Assembly (NCBI RefSeq): GCF_003427025.1
Contig: NZ_QVAI01000031.1
Span: 1-50,841 of the forward strand
Source of the DNA: Jiangella endophytica
GTDB lineage: Bacteria > Actinomycetota > Actinomycetes > Jiangellales > Jiangellaceae
DNA: 50,841 nt
Direction of reading: 5' to 3'
The notes beneath the pieces are model-generated. The model did not search any database. It saw only the letters and a program-made list of their open reading frames with translations, and was not told the DNA's origin. This document shows, one piece after another, positions 49,895-50,841 of this stretch. Numbering within the stretch: the stretch's first letter is position 1; each line of letters begins with the position of its first letter. The position numbers and the translations under genes are program-made.

Positions 49895-50841
49895 ATGCGA
49901 CTCGCTGCCCTGCAGCTGACCAACTTCCGTGCCTGCCGTAGTACCTCGGTCGAACTGACCGCAGATCTCACGGTCCTGGTCGGCGAGAACGCCTCCGGCA
50001 AGAGCGCCATCATCGACGCACTCCGACTGGCCACCTACCCGGCTTCGGGGCGCACGACCGCGTGGTTCTCGCCCGACAGAGACCTCAATCATCACGCAGT
50101 CGAAGGATCCCCAGTCTCCATCACGGCCCGCTACTCAGAGCTCACCGAGCCCGAGAAGGCCATCTACCTCGCGCAGCTGGTCGATAACCACGACGACCTT
50201 ATCTACACCGCCTCCTTCGCAACCGCGCCGGATACGCCACGGCGCAGCATGCTGAGCTGGAGCGTCGGCGAGACGTTCGGCGAAGACCCCGAGCCCAACC
50301 TTCGGCGCCGCATCGCGCACGTGTACCTCCCACCCCTACGGGACGCTGTACGCGACATCGACAGCGGCGATCAAGCCCAACTCCACGAAGTCCTCCAGAT
50401 CCTGATTGGCAGCGACGCGGAGAAAAAGACCAACTTTATAGACAGCGCCAACACCGCCTTTGACACCGTCGCACGCCATCCTCTCGCCGAGGAGGTGCGG
50501 CACTCGATCGAGACCTTCTTCACCCAGACCACCCCTCCCAACCGGCAGCACCGGCTCGAACTCAACCGTCGCGAAGTTGAGCTGCGCCGCATCGCGCGGC
50601 TCCTGCGACTACAGCTTGCCGAGCGCGACATCGCCATCGGCGATATCGCGTCCACCGGCCTCGGCTACGCCAATCTGCTCTACATCTCCATGATCGTGCT
50701 GCAGTTGACCCGCCGACACGACAGCGACCTGACCGTCCTGCTTGTGGAGGAACCAGAGGCCCACCTGCACCCACAGCTACAACTGGTGCTCCTGGACTTC
50801 CTGCGGCAGCAGGCGCGCCGCAGCGACGTCACCGGTCAAGC
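49895..50841 (+). CDS. OLD-family ATPase/nuclease, 5' part only
   Basis: The reading frame starts at ATG 49895 (GGGGGG 5 nt upstream) and runs off the window, at least 315 residues. It begins MRLAALQLTNFRACRSTSVE and has Walker A VGENASGKSAII at about residues 31-42. The ABC-type signature region is STGLGYANLLYISMIVLQLT and the Walker B VLLVEEPEAHLHPQLQLVLL lies at about residues 285-304. This is the RecF/SMC-like ATPase half of OLD nucleases; the Toprim nuclease half would lie beyond the end. OLD proteins include anti-phage defence nucleases such as GajA of Gabija, usually beside a UvrD helicase. That partner cannot be seen, so the system is unassigned. Confidence 0.87.
   Translation, partial: MRLAALQLTNFRACRSTSVELTADLTVLVGENASGKSAIIDALRLATYPASGRTTAWFSPDRDLNHHAVEGSPVSITARYSELTEPEKAIYLAQLVDNHDDLIYTASFATAPDTPRRSMLSWSVGETFGEDPEPNLRRRIAHVYLPPLRDAVRDIDSGDQAQLHEVLQILIGSDAEKKTNFIDSANTAFDTVARHPLAEEVRHSIETFFTQTTPPNRQHRLELNRREVELRRIARLLRLQLAERDIAIGDIASTGLGYANLLYISMIVLQLTRRHDSDLTVLLVEEPEAHLHPQLQLVLLDFLRQQARRSDVTGQ

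Overview
The window is high-GC DNA with many GTG starts, 4-nt stop/start overlaps (ATGA, GTGA) and protein families typical of Actinomycetota (SCO6880, DUF2637, DUF4913, prim-pol, F420-type oxidoreductases). Genus cannot be fixed from the sequence. It falls into two parts.

Part A (about 1-13,450) is a chromosomal-looking sulfur-scavenging locus. A leftward operon carries a DszC/SfnB-like flavin oxygenase and the start of a DszA/NtaA-type FMN monooxygenase. A rightward operon carries an oligopeptide-type ABC importer (lipoprotein, two permeases, fused double ATPase), a DszA-type monooxygenase, a flavin reductase and a quinone-reductase-like enzyme. Between them sits an HxlR-type regulator, flanked by a 136-bp inverted duplication. 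Each arm carries a palindromic operator-like motif and the same 25-codon leader peptide ending in Cys-Arg. A third copy of the motif lies about 8.5 kb away, in front of another flavin monooxygenase (11,145-12,194). I read this as an organosulfur uptake and oxidative desulfurisation regulon: flavin reductase supplies reduced flavin, monooxygenases release sulfur, and transcription is set by the HxlR operator and by leader-peptide attenuation.

Part B begins in a junction zone (about 13,450-17,700) with an IS110 remnant, a secreted small protein, hypothetical genes and a decayed small gene. From about 17,690 to 49,660 it is an integrative conjugative element or a derivative of one. Leftward genes include a YezG-type immunity protein, a frameshifted nuclease toxin, a MobF relaxase/helicase and a small membrane protein. 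Next come a LexA-type SOS box, ParB-like and ArdC-like proteins, an excisionase-like HTH protein, a TrmO-like tRNA methyltransferase and an XRE regulator. Rightward genes from 31,103 encode prim-pol, a DUF2637 protein, a second ParB-like protein, VirB8-like, a lytic transglycosylase, VirB2-like, VirB6-like, SCO6880 (VirB3/VirB4 N-part), VirB4 ATPase, VirD4 coupling protein, SSB-like and DUF4913 proteins. A lower-GC secreted serine protease sits antisense inside this transfer region. The adjoining tyrosine integrase is a multi-frameshift remnant, so the element may be immobile or rely on another recombinase. The window ends inside an OLD-type ATPase/nuclease that may be a defence gene.

No tRNA, rRNA, CRISPR array or convincing att repeats were found by eye. 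Alignments and motif matches were made by hand; family names are from recognition, not from searches.
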